Positions 36,373 to 48,501 of a stretch of 64,000 nt of DNA are shown piece by piece. The notes beneath the pieces are model-generated. The model saw only the letters and a list, made by a program, of their open reading frames with translations, had not been told where the DNA came from and ran no database searches. Position numbers and translations under genes: made by a program. Each line of letters opens with the position of its first letter. Within the stretch, counting starts at the first letter, position 1. The DNA is taken from contig JBBDHG010000024.1 in the NCBI GenBank assembly GCA_037951165.1, positions 7,713,001 through 7,777,000 on the forward strand, written 5' to 3'. Origin of the DNA: Lophius americanus (Eukaryota > Chordata > Actinopteri > Lophiiformes > Lophiidae).

Positions 36373-39300
36373 TCATGAGACTTGTGCCATAATATCAGCC
36401 TCTCTTTCCAGCCGTAGGCATCGCTTAGAAAGGCGAACAGGAATCCTTCTTCTCCTCTCTTTGGCTGATTTTCGCACTCTGGTCGTGTCTTTTTCCTCTA
36501 AATTCTCAAGTGCTTCAAGTAGGTCATTGGCTTTAGTGAACACTCCAGCACATCTAGAGAAAATAAAATATGAAAAAGTATTAGAAAATGATGGTACTGC
36601 TGTGGTAAAACAAATTGTCTGAATATTCATATAAGAATTTCGAACCTTTTTCTGCCTCGGCAGTCTTTCTCCTTTGTCAGTTCAAAGCAGTTCAGAGAGA
36701 CAAAGTCCATCAGCAGCGTTGGAAGGATACTGGGTTGCTTGAAACTTTTAATCTGGACAGCTAGGCTGTGTAATTGACATAGAGACATGTACATGCATTT
36801 TACAACCTCGAACAAAGAGGGAAACACAGCAGGAATGAAACAGCAGTGTCATGTATGTCTGTATATGAGTGACACAGAGAGAGACAAACAGAGAGAGAGC
36901 CGCCTGGCAGGGCCTTAGACGTCTATATCATAACGTAGAAAGAAAGGAGTCATCTCACCTTGTATGTGCTGCTATAGCGTTGCATGCAGTCGCGACCCAT
37001 ATTCAGATTTAAAAAGTTTAAACGTAGGATTGTAAAAAGGCTCTGTCTTTTTCATAGCAGACCTGCTGAGCAGTTCTAAAATGATTTATGCAGGTGTAAT
37101 TATTAACATTAGTGAAAGAATGAAATGGCTTCTCCGGTTACAGGTCCTTCTCTGGTTGTTTTTGACAGCAGACATTTTCACTTACCCACTGTACCAACAT
37201 TAACACTGTAACGTGTAACAAAGAAGAGTCATTAAACAATCAGCAATTCGTTTTAATACAAGCCAGGCCACATATATGGGTGGTAAAGGACTCAGGACTA
37301 CAGGTTCATCTTCATAACCTAATTAAGATGACCAGAATTTAACCTATTTAAGGACCAATGTGCAAGAGGTGTTTAATAAAAAGTTCATGCATTTTTTACC
37401 TCAGGCTGATTATACTGCTGTTATTTGTTTACAGGTTTCCCAAAAAAATCTGTCAGCCAGATGCAGTTGAAAGAGAACACAACAGTTCAGGTTCCTACTA
37501 GGAACGAGGAAAGTGGATAAGTCCAGGCCTTAGATCTTTTTTTCCTGTTTTCTTTTATTCAATCGAGTAATAACGCAGTTATTACAATGCAATATGGCTT
37601 TCTAGTATTGTATTTGATATTTCTTCTCCCTTCTATTTAAATAATTTGATATATAATATTAATATTACATGAATAATTTGAATATAAGGATTTTCTTTAT
37701 ATTGTTATATTTTTACCTATATATGTTGTGTCATTGCCTTTTATATTTTTTTTACAAGCCACTTTGAGTTACCTTTATAAATGTGCTGTACCAGTAAACT
37801 TGTCCTGCCTGTTCCCCTCCCTTGTGTTTCAAGTTTTTCTCTCACTCTCTCTCCCCCTTCCCACTCTCTCAGACAGAAACAGAGCGAGATTGATGTGTGT
37901 CTGCGTGTGGTTGTCTGTTTCGGGGCGTTTTAATCATCTTCCTCCTGCTCACCTGATCCTCTCTACTCCGTCTCTGATTGCCTGAACCTGCTCACCTGTT
38001 CCCAGGGGCACACAGGAAGGAGAGGGAAACCAGCCAAATGTTTGAGGCCGCCCAAAAACAATTGTTGGAATGGGAGGGCCCAGAAAACCGCCTTAAGGAC
38101 ACTTTCTCAATGAAAATACAACCCCCCTTAATTCTCCCTTGAAGGCACTATACAGAGCACTGAAAACTCCATGAAACACTTCTAAGTTAGAATGAAGCTG
38201 TCATATCTATATCTCTATATCTATAGCTGGATATAGTTAGTTTGGGCACCTGCACAAGAGAAACTGCAAAGAGAGATTCACATGAATCTTCCAGAAAAGA
38301 GAATAAGAAAGAAACAGTAAAGTGTCCCCACTTACACATCCTGTTTAAGACAGGGACTTTATTATCCATAATAGTCGTAGAGAGGGGTTTACTTTGCAGC
38401 ACTGTTGTGCAGTTACTGTGTACAAAGGGCTTCTCTCTAAACCAGAAGAAGACCACTGGTGGACACCAACATCAGCTGCATCACCACCAGCTTTTAAAAG
38501 ATGGATAATACTCTAGTTATAACCCATATGGATTTATTGGATGTTTTATTAAGGCAATTCAGTGTGGAGGGCTTGTGAGGCAATGCCTAAATCATAAAAA
38601 ACTGGGATTTACTTCTTTGTGCGGGGCCCCCAGTCGCCACAGCCGCTTCCTCATCAGCTCCTCAGCCTGGGCTATATAAACCCTGGTTCTCCTGCCACTC
38701 ATCACAACATAGTTTAGTATGCTTGTGCACTACAGTTTCACACCTCATTTATTCCTAATTTATTAGCTTCATAATTCACTTCCCTGTGCTTATTATTCTG
38801 CCACTAACGTGTTCTCCTGCGCTCCGACTTTAAACCTCCACTGCCTATCCCGCCAGCAGCCTCCAGTCCATCACCTCTCCTCTCGTTTTCTGCCACGACT
38901 CCCAGTTCAACCTTTCTCCTTATTGATGACGGCAATGAATATCACATCATCACCATATCACGCAAATTCTCTGACCGTATTTGCTTTTTGCTTTTGGATG
39001 AACTAACACTCCAAATATAGATTTCCATAACTTTCAGACAATATTTGATAATAATCTGAATATATTTTCCTCCAGCCTCACTTATGTTTGAAAGCACATC
39101 GTGGGAAAAGAGCCCTTAAGATCAAGTAAAACTGGTTTCATTGTTAGACAAGAGGCTATTGTTTTAACCTTAAAAAAAAAAATCCACTCTGAACTGCTCC
39201 TTTAACGGTCCTAGAGGGACATGCCAATGACGTCTAGCTCAGCCTGCCGAGGCATGTCAGAGTATTTGCTCTGAGAAAAATCTTACTGGGAATGCTGGTT

Positions 39301-42300
39301 CAGCTATGGCTTACTGGGACACTGATTTAATGCAGATGTTGCTATTGCCTTGGTAGCACCTGTGTTGTTTCCTACTATGACAAGTCAAAATGTGAAAATG
39401 GACTATTTGCTTTAAACAGGTCCAACAAGACAACAATGAAATCTAATCTAGTAAAAGATACATTTATTATTTTATAACCTTGATCCTATGCAGGAAAGAG
39501 ATTATTACTAGGCTAATTCCAGTGCTACCAAAACAATTAGAGCTTTCAAAATGGTCTTTCAATAAAGACCTGAAATTTGTGCTTCACTTAGAGCCTCATT
39601 TTAATCAGATTCAGAAGGAAATCAGAAGGAAAAAAACATTTCTCGTGGCCGGGACTTAAAGCATCCATAGGAAATAATAGATAGTTCCAAAGCCTTATTC
39701 AGGCGTGGCCACGAGATAATAAGACGTTGGAACAAGTTATTATCTTGTGTCGTGACTTACTAAAGCGTGGGAACGAGTTATTATCTCGTCGCATGACTTT
39801 CTTAAGCGTGGGAACGAGTAATTACCTCATTGCATGACTTACTAAAGCGTGGAAACGAGTTATTATCTCTTGGCATGACTAAGTAAAGCGTTGGAACGAG
39901 TTATTATCTCGTGGCATGACTTAATAATGTGTGGGAAGCCTTATTAAGTCGTGGCCACAAGATAATACGGTTGTGGGAAAGAGTTATTATATCGTGTCCA
40001 TGACTTAATGAGGTATGTGGACGGGTCATTATCTTATGGCCACAACATAATAAGGCGTGGGAACAAGTTATTATCTCGTGCAAACGCGTCCCATTTCAAT
40101 TTAAACATAACTATGTTTTAACAATATGAAAACCACTTTTATAATAGATATTTTTACATCTAACCTTGATTTGTAAAATTCCTTTTTTATTTAAAAAGAA
40201 GGATTAAATATATCAATTATGCAGCTATCACTCTTTCTGGAAAAAGACCCCCAGCGTATTAATATATTTGACTGATAATGACTTCATGAAATATTGTTTC
40301 AATATATTTTCATGCATGAGATTTGTGTTGTTGCATATGTGAATGTACAAACATGGACAAAATACTGATAGAAAGCCAGAAACGCTGTTGTTACCGGCTG
40401 GTGCAGTCACAGTGGTAGGCTGTCTTTGACTCCATGTTGTGCAGAGTGTACTTCTTCTCCAACGGAGGGATTTTGTATTTACACCCATCCAAACAATTTA
40501 GGCGTCCACACAGGAGCTGACTGTCTGCAGGACCCAAAATAAAGACAGATTATCTCGCAGATCAACAATCAAATGATGTCGTTACTTCAGATAACCGAGT
40601 ACTTAGTCTACTGATGCTCTATAAAATATATATAATAAAATAAAAACATTCTTACATTACATTCATAACTTACAGCAAACAAATCATCAGTATTTCATCT
40701 GCATCATCAGCCGGAGCCCGTATTGTCATAATTCCACCGTGGCAGAATTGCTCACTTTATGAATAATAAAGAAGGGATGCTGTGTAAATACTTCTGGTTT
40801 ATTCCACATTTGTTTGTATCTCATGATTAATTGCATTGGATATTTTGACATAATGTAACATAAAACAAATGCAACCTGTTCAGAGTGATAACTGTATTTA
40901 TTCAACCAAAAAGGTTATCTAATATCAGTTGGGTAGGTGTGAAAAAGTATTTGCCCCCCTAGAAAGAAAATCTAAAAAACAACAAATGCAATAATAAAGA
41001 GTGACCACTACCATCCCAAGGTGATTGAAATACATCAGTCTGGGAGGAGTCACAAATCCATGGCTAAGGTTCAAATGGAGAGGACTTGGATCACTGGTGA
41101 ACATTGCCAGAAGTGGCTGATTTTCCAAAATGTCTTCAATAATACACTGAAGACTCATTCGGAAAGTCACAAAATAACCAGAGAAAACGTAACAGAAACT
41201 TAAGGCCTCTCGCTCCTCAATAAAGGCCAGAGTTCATGGCAACTCAACAACATGAAAGACACTGCTCACCCAGAAGAATATTAAGACTGGTCTGCCAGAA
41301 CACAAATTCAGAGCTTTCGGGAGAACATTCTATGGACTCAGAAGCCAAAAGTGGAACTGTTTAGAAGACAGGACTTCTGTTAGATCCGGAGTAAAACTAA
41401 AGACAGTATTCCTCTAAAGGAACATTTTACTGATGGCCAAGCATGGAAGCAGCGGTGTGTAGCTGTGGAGATGGTTTACTGCTTCAAGGCCTGGACAATA
41501 TATTCTTAATTAAGGGAAACATGAATTATGTCCCCTATCAGAAAATTCTGAGGAGGAATGTCAGGTCATCAGACTTTGATCGGAAGCTTAAGTTGAATCT
41601 GGGTCATGCATAGAGACAGTGATTCCAAGCAGAGGAGTAAGTCCATGCCTGAATGGCTCAAAAGGAATAGGTTTCAGAGTAGCTTTGTCAAAGTCCAGAT
41701 CTGGACTCCAATGATACAATATGGTGGGCCGTGAAAAGAGCCGTTTATGCCCACAAACCCTCCAATGTGGCAGCATGAAAGCAGATCTACTAAAAAAAAA
41801 TGGACCACATTCCATCAGTGTGTCAGGGACTGCTCTCCAGCTATCCCATGTGTTCAAGGTACTTAAGGTGGTACAACTAGATATTAAGTTCAGGGGGGAA
41901 TACTTTTTTTTCATGCCGGTGAACAAGGTATTAGATGACCGATTTCTTTATTAGATAAAGATTTAAAAACTTAACTTTTTTTTTTTATTCTGGTGGCCTC
42001 TGTTTCTACACAAATAAATGAGAGATGGGCCTATGTGCGGCACTATATTTGTATATAATAGTTATTCGTGTATATATAACATTTATATATTATAGTTATT
42101 CACAATCACAATCTTTGAAATGTTTTTATAAATGCAGAATTTTGAGCATATTCAGACATTTTCAGCTCATAGGGAAAAGATCCCGAATGACGGGTGGCTC
42201 TTACGATCAGTTAAAGTTAAACATCACAATTTTGATTTATAGGAGTCCTATGCTGCCAAAGCGCCCAGCGTATGTGATGAGGTTAGCAGCTGCATGGACT

Positions 42301-45300
42301 CACCTGTCATATTATGTAACGCGGTACTTTGTTCTGGGTTTGGCGCTTTGGTTCCCTCCATGAGTTCCTGGCTCGTGTTATTCCACAGCAGATGGGACTC
42401 CATCTGTTTTTGCTTCTTCCCATCCTCATGAATGGAGGCTGTTGTCTCTACATTTGTTGTGGTCAGCATTGCAGGATCAGTTGTGTTCCAGCTATAGGGT
42501 TCGGGTGTTTCCATGGTCATTTCTAGCATCTCAGTCTGGTTAGTCAGTCTGGTTAGTTGATTGTGTGTAGTTGTCGGGGCTGTAACAGTTGTCATGTGAG
42601 GAGTTGTATTTTGTTCTCGGCAACTTTTGCAATGAGGCCGAAAGCTGTCCCCTCTCAGAGCCGACGTGGATCCACAGCACGGACTTTGCTTTGTAATATT
42701 TTTGTAACCCCAGGTGGTTTTGGTGACGGCTGTTGACGTTTGAGGATCAAGCCTTGTGCTCCCGTTTGCAGATATTGAATGTGGATAAGTGGTTGTGGTC
42801 ACCTGAAATCCACCTTGGCTTCTCTTTGTGGGGTGAGTTGACAGGTTTTGTCTGGTAGTCTCCGTTATTCCACCTGTTTTTTCCGTTGACATCCATGTGG
42901 TACCCTTGGAGGAATGTAAAGTACTGGTTTCCATTGAAGGACTGGTGCTGTTTGCCCTTGATAGTGAGGGAATTTGGGAGGGTGCTAGCGTGGGCATTTT
43001 TCTTCGTTTTTTCTGTCTTTTACATCCTTTCCCCTTTTTCCTTTTGTGGTTGAAAATGTTTTCATTGCTTGGGTCATTGGAGCCACACTTACGTTCACCT
43101 TTGGTTTGGTGTGGGTTAATCACAGGACTGTCAGTTACGGTCTTCCACTCACTACTTGTTGAGTTGTCGCTCTCTGTGTCGTCCCAATAATTGCTTGCAA
43201 CGTCTGTGGTGTTGAAAGGTAGGGGTTTTTTAAATACAGCAATTGGAGCCCTATTGGATGCCTTGCACCTATCAGAGGTGAACATGCATGTTAAAATCAT
43301 AGCATGGAAAAAGGGAAATAAAACTTTTCAAAAATGCTCCACCATACATTCCTTGCATAATTATTCAGCTATAGGATGTGGTACACTTTATATTGCTATT
43401 TGGCATTTGTTCTGTAATTTCATACACCTGTAATTAGTACTTGCCCTGGAAGGTAACTACAGTAAAGTAGAAAATTCAAAAGCCACACTAACACACATCC
43501 TTAATTATAGTTATTGCCGTAGAAGATCTCAACTCAAACTTTCAGTGCTAGAAAAAGATCAAGGTTGTTATATTTTGAGCGGTTGGCAAGATCATGTTAA
43601 AGGTACAGGATGGATTTCCAGGGAACTATGTACAAGGGTGGGGCATGAGACAGGAAGGAACACATTAATTGTTAATGCTGACCCTGATAAAGGGCGGAAA
43701 TGTTTCCCATTTCTTTAACTTTGCAAGATAGGGCATTTTCCAATATCGAAGCAGTTTGAATAAAATGCTGTGGGGGGGGGGCGCGGGCTAAGCAAACAGA
43801 AATGTGCAGCATTTTTAAACCTTGGCAGGAGATACAGTGAGTGTCCTTCTACTTCATCATTTGTTTGAGGAACATTCGTTTAGGAATGTGATTGATGTAG
43901 TAGAGATAGAGATAGAAAAAGGGTTATGCACAATTCCTTCCAGGATATTTTGAGGTCTGACAAGGTAAAGGCATGTTAATACAAGCAGCAGCTCAACTTT
44001 CCCATATCAAATAAGCGTCAAGCAATATTTTTTCCCATTTTGAATAAAGGAAAAACTTGCTCCATAGGGGGGGAAGGAGGTGGGAAACAGCAGACTGTTA
44101 TAAATATATTTGGTTTTGTTTTTACCTGTTAGCATTTTCTGTATTCGATGATCGGAAAATTGCTATTTTCTTTTAATAAAAAACATTGTTAAACCGTTTC
44201 AGGCAACAATTTCAGTGTTTCTCTTACATTCCCCACCAATACGCCTCAGAGCATCGCTTCTGCTGCTTGAGCTCAAAGCAGGGAACCTTCAGGATGTTGA
44301 AGAAACTGTAGCCCACCATTTTGGAAACGGTATCATTGACACCAAGAAGGCACTGTCGAAACCTGGCGAGGGAGATGAAAAGAACAAGCATAGGTCAGAA
44401 TATACAGATAAGAGTGGGAAGATATCGTTTGACACTGCCCTGTTTTGTGTACATCATCTGGATAGACTAAGTAGATTGCAGTGGCAGTTAACATTATGGC
44501 TGTGAGGTAAATTCTTAAAATGGGCGTTCCGTTACTTGTAGATGATTCACCTTCCAAAGAGTTGGAAGGTGAGCATAAAACTAAAGCACCTGTCACCATA
44601 TATTGGCAATGGAATGCCCTGCAAATATAAAAAAAAGGAAGAAAAGAAGAAACATGTTGGTTCTTGACATTGAAAGTGTAACTAGCAAACTGATTACTGT
44701 GAGGCTTTTGTCACGCCTAGATTCTTCTACGTAACCTTTAATTGTCCTAATCAACTGTTTGGCCGAGTTCCTTTTGAGTTTCTATTTTTTATTGAGAAAA
44801 ATGTAACTGAACCTGTTTATAATATCACTCAGTGGCAGCGTGTAAATGCTTGAGCGTAAGGGGCCAAGGATGGAGCCCTGGGGGACTCCACTGGTCAAAT
44901 GGGACACAGAGGAGGAAGCATTAACCATAGCTACTGAGAAAGTCCTATTCGCTAAGTAGGATTAATGTTTTCCATATTAAAACATGTGAAGACTCATTAA
45001 ACAGAAATAAATAACTTAATACAACCTAAAAAGTCAATCAGGGTCAAATAGTTTTCAAAAAACTTACTTTACCAAAAAGTTGAGCTTTTTTCTAATTAAA
45101 AGTGACTATTTTCCATGAAATACAACATTTTTAAGCCAGATTATTTACATTCTTGACCAAATCATTTGTCATTTTATGAAATCAATAAATGCACCCAATT
45201 AAAATATGTAAAGAAATAAGTTTTCCCATATATTTTTCTTTGTGAGAAAACACATTTCTAGCTTTAGAGAGGAAAAGAATTAGTTAGCGTGAAGCATAAC

Positions 45301-47614
45301 AGAAAATCTATTACACAATTTCACCCTTGGAGCAGGTCTACTCTTACTTTCGAGGGAAGTGCCACGGGAGTTTCCCTGCAGGAGGCGATGAATGCTTGGA
45401 ATCCTGAATCGTTGTCAAGATTCCAACATTCTGGAGCTCACCTTATGTCGCAGTCGCAATAGGAGACGGTAAAGAAATTGGGGTTGAAGACTCCATATTT
45501 CACCGTCAAACTAGGGATGTAATGCAGGCAGTGGTCGTGCTCTCTGCAGCATCTGTCAGCACTCTCAAAGGTCCCTGTGCAAGACAGGATTCATTCAGTC
45601 ACAGATCAAAAGATACTTGGCAGAGAAAGTGTAGTGATATTAAGAAAGGTCATTTAAAGAGAGGGAAATTATGTTTCCCATAATTTGAATATCCTTCTCT
45701 TTCATTTATACAAGATTTACACAAACCACCGATATTAATAATATCACATATAGTCATTGCAGATAAATAATATATCTTAATTTCTATTAATTGAAGGAGT
45801 CTACTTATATACACATTCATCTAAGGTCATGCAAGCATACACCTTTACGTTTACTAACTCCTTAACCCTTTCCCCATGGATCTCCATCTAGATTGAAGTG
45901 TACATACAGGATATACACTCAATAGTGAGATACAAAGAAAATGCAATGTAAATAACAATAAAAACTGTACAACTTCTCATGATAGATCGGGTGCCTCACT
46001 CCTGTGTTACCTGACCCGCTCTGTTAGTCCTGACAACAAAGAGCGTTAGATAAGATCTCTATTTAAGTGTGATCATAGTTGTTGAACAGGAGAGGAATGT
46101 TCCTACGATGTAATTATAACTGTAAATCATTCCTCTTGATAAAATGTAGCCAGCGATAGAAGCGAGACGTCGGGTCGAGAGATCCCTCATGTATTATCAT
46201 GAGGGTGGATGTTTTATCATCCACCCTCATGATAAAACATCCGAAAAATTTCAAATTTGAAATCCCTAGGAAACTTTGTGGCATAATTTCTGCCACAAAT
46301 TTACCAAGAAATTTTCATTGAATTGATGCAATATATGATTAAATATCCTCCTAACGTATTTTATTTACAATATAATTTATCACTATAAGATGCCTCTGAT
46401 AACTCTTTTTTACCGTAGCTTATCCAACGCAAATGTAAATGAAAGTTATCTAATATATGTAATACTAATAATAATACATTTAATTTGTACTTTTTGTACT
46501 GTTTTTTAAAATAAAATAAACATGTATAAACAGCATGTCAATCATTTTATTCAATTACTTCAATGACAGGGTTGAATTTAGAGTTTTGTCTTTTTTATCA
46601 TGTTCAAATCAAATAATATAAGTTTTATAGATGGTTTCTGTAAATTGAGTTTAACGCAATTACATACTTTGGACTCGACTTAAGTGATTTTAAAAACAAA
46701 AGTCCACATTGTCCGTTCTTCATACATAAACGTTTGTATGGAGTTGCACCACTGAACCGATGGAAATGTTAGAACTGATCAAAAATGCTTCGCGATGTAA
46801 ATTCAACGGCTTTTAAAAAAAATGTTTATAACAGTGAAGTTCTGTGTAATAAATACTTTCATGTAGTCGTAGCGCCTCTGTATGTCCAAGAATGTCTGCT
46901 TGAGTCAAAGATCGACTTTAGGACAACTGTAAATTACCCGAGGTCTATATTTTACATTCCTACACATGATCCTGCCTTCCCCTTACAGAACAGTGTCGGT
47001 CTTTTCGACATGTGACAGTGTGACATGTGTTAGAAAGAAGTCCTAAGTCCTTTTTGATACATAAAAAAAAAAGTAGCAAAAAAATAATTTTGCAGCAGTA
47101 AAATAAGAATTTTTCTATCCTCACCTAACTGATCGTATCTGATGGCTCTGCTTCCAGTGCCGCACCACATGGTTCCTGGGAAAAACCAGGCGCGTTTCCT
47201 GCGAGTCCTCCTCTCCGTCCCATCTCTTCTCAGGCGCCTGGCCATCACTGGCGCGCTGGAGGAGACGAGTTCGCAGGGCGCGTCCGGAACCAGAGCGGCG
47301 CTGATGTCGAACATGCGGCTGATCTCCCGACCCGACGTCTCGCTTCTGTCGCAGAGAGAGAGGTATTCCTCCGTGACCAGTGGGTCAGTGGTCACTTCAC
47401 ACGAGAGCAGGCGCCTGTCCACCTCCGACCAGAGGGTGAGGTAAAGGGAGCGCGCGCTGGCTGCGTCCTCCAGCAGAAAGTTGACGCGCGTCTGTCCGCT
47501 ATCTGCAGGTCTCCACGTGAGACACGAAGGAACTGATCCGTTCCCACGACTGGCTTTTAATACAATGACACATGTTAGTACGGAGAGACACCGGAGAAGG
47601 TGTCTGCTTTGCAT
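36373..47614 (-). CDS. pla2g3: Group III secreted phospholipase A2 (PLA2G3 type), complete, 6 exons
   Basis: Exons in gene order: 47125-47614, 45442-45574, 44228-44362, 42304-43268, 40395-40524, 36373-36553; phases match and give 677 codons plus TGA. The enzyme family hydrolyses the sn-2 ester of phospholipids outside the cell using Ca2+. Residues 1-25 look like a signal peptide (hydrophobic LSVLTCVIVL). RRTRRKR at 135-141 is a furin-type site just before the calcium-loop motif WFFPGTMWCGTG. CCREHDHC at 172-179 holds the catalytic His176-Asp177 pair, and CDCD follows at the end of exon 2. Exon 4 (residues about 253-575) is a Ser/Thr-rich low-complexity insert; a Cys-containing tail follows. 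Human PLA2G3 is about 509 residues, so this protein is longer, mostly through exon 4. The start is the first ATG after a TATA box. Confidence 0.93.
36554..40394. other. 3.8-kb PLA2G3 intron 5
   Basis: Contains the 41-bp minisatellite (39686-40085). The segment at about 38580-38930 has GGCTATATAAACCCTGG and C-rich text recalling retroelement 5' regions, without firm identity. ORFs here are short and show no recognisable protein. Confidence 0.45.
39686..40085. repeat. Minisatellite, about 9-10 units of 41 bp
   Basis: Diverged units begin with GGAACRAGTTATTATC at about 39729, 39770, 39811, 39851, 39893, 39934, 39975, 40019 and 40060, so the period is 41 (up to 43) bp. Each unit embeds an inverted repeat, ACGAG...CTCGT around TTATTAT. 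Some units carry GTGGCCAC, a second palindrome. Confidence 0.85.
40525..42303. other. PLA2G3 intron 4, largely filled by a Tc1-like relic
   Basis: The transposon relic occupies about 40885-41990 (separate entry). The flanks are AT-rich and hold no exon. Confidence 0.6.
40885..41990 (+). mobile_element. Tc1/mariner-like transposon relic A
   Basis: Imperfect terminal inverted repeats are seen: GTGAAAAAGTATTTGCCCCC at 40939-40958 and AGGGGGGAATACTTTTTTTTCAT at about 41892-41914. Between them lies decayed transposase DNA, including AGACAGGACTTCTGTTAGATC, GGAGTAAAACTAAAGACAG, ATTTTACTGATGGCCAAGCA and CTTCAAGGCCTGGACAATAT, all familiar from fish Tc1 elements. Many stops and indels are present. It lies antisense to PLA2G3 in intron 4 and belongs to the same family as relic B at 51715-52790. 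Confidence 0.8.
42304..43268 (-). other. pla2g3: PLA2G3 exon 4: long Ser/Thr-rich, mucin-like insert
   Basis: This single 965-nt exon encodes about 322 residues rich in Thr, Ser, Asn and Pro with several N-glycosylation sequons (NTT, NST, NGS, NNT). A basic run KRKKGKGCKRQKKRRK lies near its N-terminal third, and a small Cys cluster (CCG, CKSC) lies further on. There is no recognisable fold. In the family the region after the catalytic domain is variable; this length is unusual. Acceptor and donor phases match exons 3 and 5, and no stop interrupts it. Confidence 0.85.
43269..44227. other. PLA2G3 intron 3, no recognised feature
   Basis: AT-rich, with a G run near 43770-43780. No exon or named repeat seen. 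Confidence 0.5.
44363..45441. other. PLA2G3 intron 2 with a dispersed repeat copy
   Basis: About 44825-45260 carries the AAGGGGCCAAGGATGGAGCC-type dispersed repeat (separate entry). No exon found. Confidence 0.5.
44825..45260 (+). repeat. Dispersed AT-rich fish repeat, copy 1
   Basis: AAGGGGCCAAGGATGGAGCC then CTGGGGGACTCCACTGGTC is a phrase common in fish dispersed repeats. It is followed by TTACCAAAAAGTTGAG, CATGAAATACAACA and TTGACCAAATCATTTGTCAT, which recur in the same order at 51225-51700 and partly at 59480-59600. Confidence 0.55.
45575..47124. other. PLA2G3 intron 1
   Basis: AT-rich, with overlapping perfect hairpins at 46195-46242 (separate entry) and a short AATAATAATACATTTAATTT repeat near 46477-46496 that also occurs near 5133-5155. 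No exon found. Confidence 0.5.
46195..46242. repeat. Two overlapping perfect hairpins
   Basis: TATCATGAGGGTGGATG (46195-46211) is the exact reverse complement of 46218-46234, with a 6-nt loop. Overlapping it, GGATGTTTTATC (46207-46218) is the exact reverse complement of GATAAAACATCC (46231-46242). The two stems compete for the same bases. Confidence 0.9.
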
Positions 47615-47733
47615 TTCAATTTAGAGCGAATATTGTGATCAACCCAGTTAAAGACTAATTGAATGACTGGATAGACGTTTTGTTTCAAGTAAGTTCAGCA
47701 TGTGCACCGGCCGCTGATCTGAGCGAGGAGCCC

Positions 47734-47758
47734 CTTTTATAAACGGTTTTCTTATTGG
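47734..47758 (-). promoter_or_regulatory. pla2g3: PLA2G3 core promoter: TATA box and inverted CCAAT box
   Basis: In gene sense TATAAAAG lies at 47741-47734, about 120 bp upstream of the ATG, and CCAAT at 47758-47754 lies just upstream of it. This predicts a start site near 47705 and a 5' UTR of about 90 nt. A TATA promoter suggests regulated, tissue-restricted expression, in contrast to HECTD4. Confidence 0.7.
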
Positions 47759-48495
47759 TCTGCCTCTTCGGAGGCTCGTCAGACACATGACACTCCTCGA
47801 AGTGGCGGGCTTGGGGAAGAGTGGGAGCGAGTTCCACGTTTGAGCACACCAGCTTTCCCATGCCTGTCATAGTGAATCATGTCACACATTTCAGGATACG
47901 AGGAAGAAGAAAGGCTCAGAGAGCTGTCTTAACCTGCAAAAAGCGTCCTGATGACGGAAAGCTATGCGTGAAGTTGTTGCGAAATACAAAGTTGTCATTC
48001 TGATTAAGTTTCTGCGGTATTCAATTTGGCAATTACTTTCACTGTTAAGAGTTAAATCAGTCAAGCCTTAAAATATATAATTTTCAGAGCCCCATAATTG
48101 CGTCCTTAGCATATCTTTCATGTTCATGCTATAACTCAAAAACTATTTTCTGGATCATTTAAAAATTGTTTATTCACATAGACCTTATTGTAGGGGGATG
48201 GCTGCAATGATTTTTGGAAAGTTTGGCGGAATATTTCCAACTCTAGTAGGAACTTTATCTCCAAAAGTATATCAAAAATACTATATCAAGCAATAATATA
48301 AACTGTGAAGAAGAAAAAAAACAAGACCCGCACCATAATATGCCACTCTGGCCCAATACTCACCATAGCATGCCATTGGAATAAATGATGGAAGTGGAAA
48401 TCTACACAAATCAATTGTTCATCTCCTAAATTACTGTGTGATAATTAAAAAAAATAAGTCGTCACACTCGTGGAGCTCAGCGGTTTTCATTATAT

Positions 48496-48501
48496 TTTAT
48501 T
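48496..48501 (-). terminator. Candidate RPH3A polyadenylation signal
   Basis: Gene-sense AATAAA about 1.9 kb beyond the RPH3A stop codon. Other signals may be used; RNA evidence would be needed to choose. Confidence 0.3.

Noticed and set aside
42897..43190. 97-codon plus-strand frame with hydrophobic stretch
   Set aside because: Antisense shadow of the low-complexity PLA2G3 exon 4; no start context or homology.
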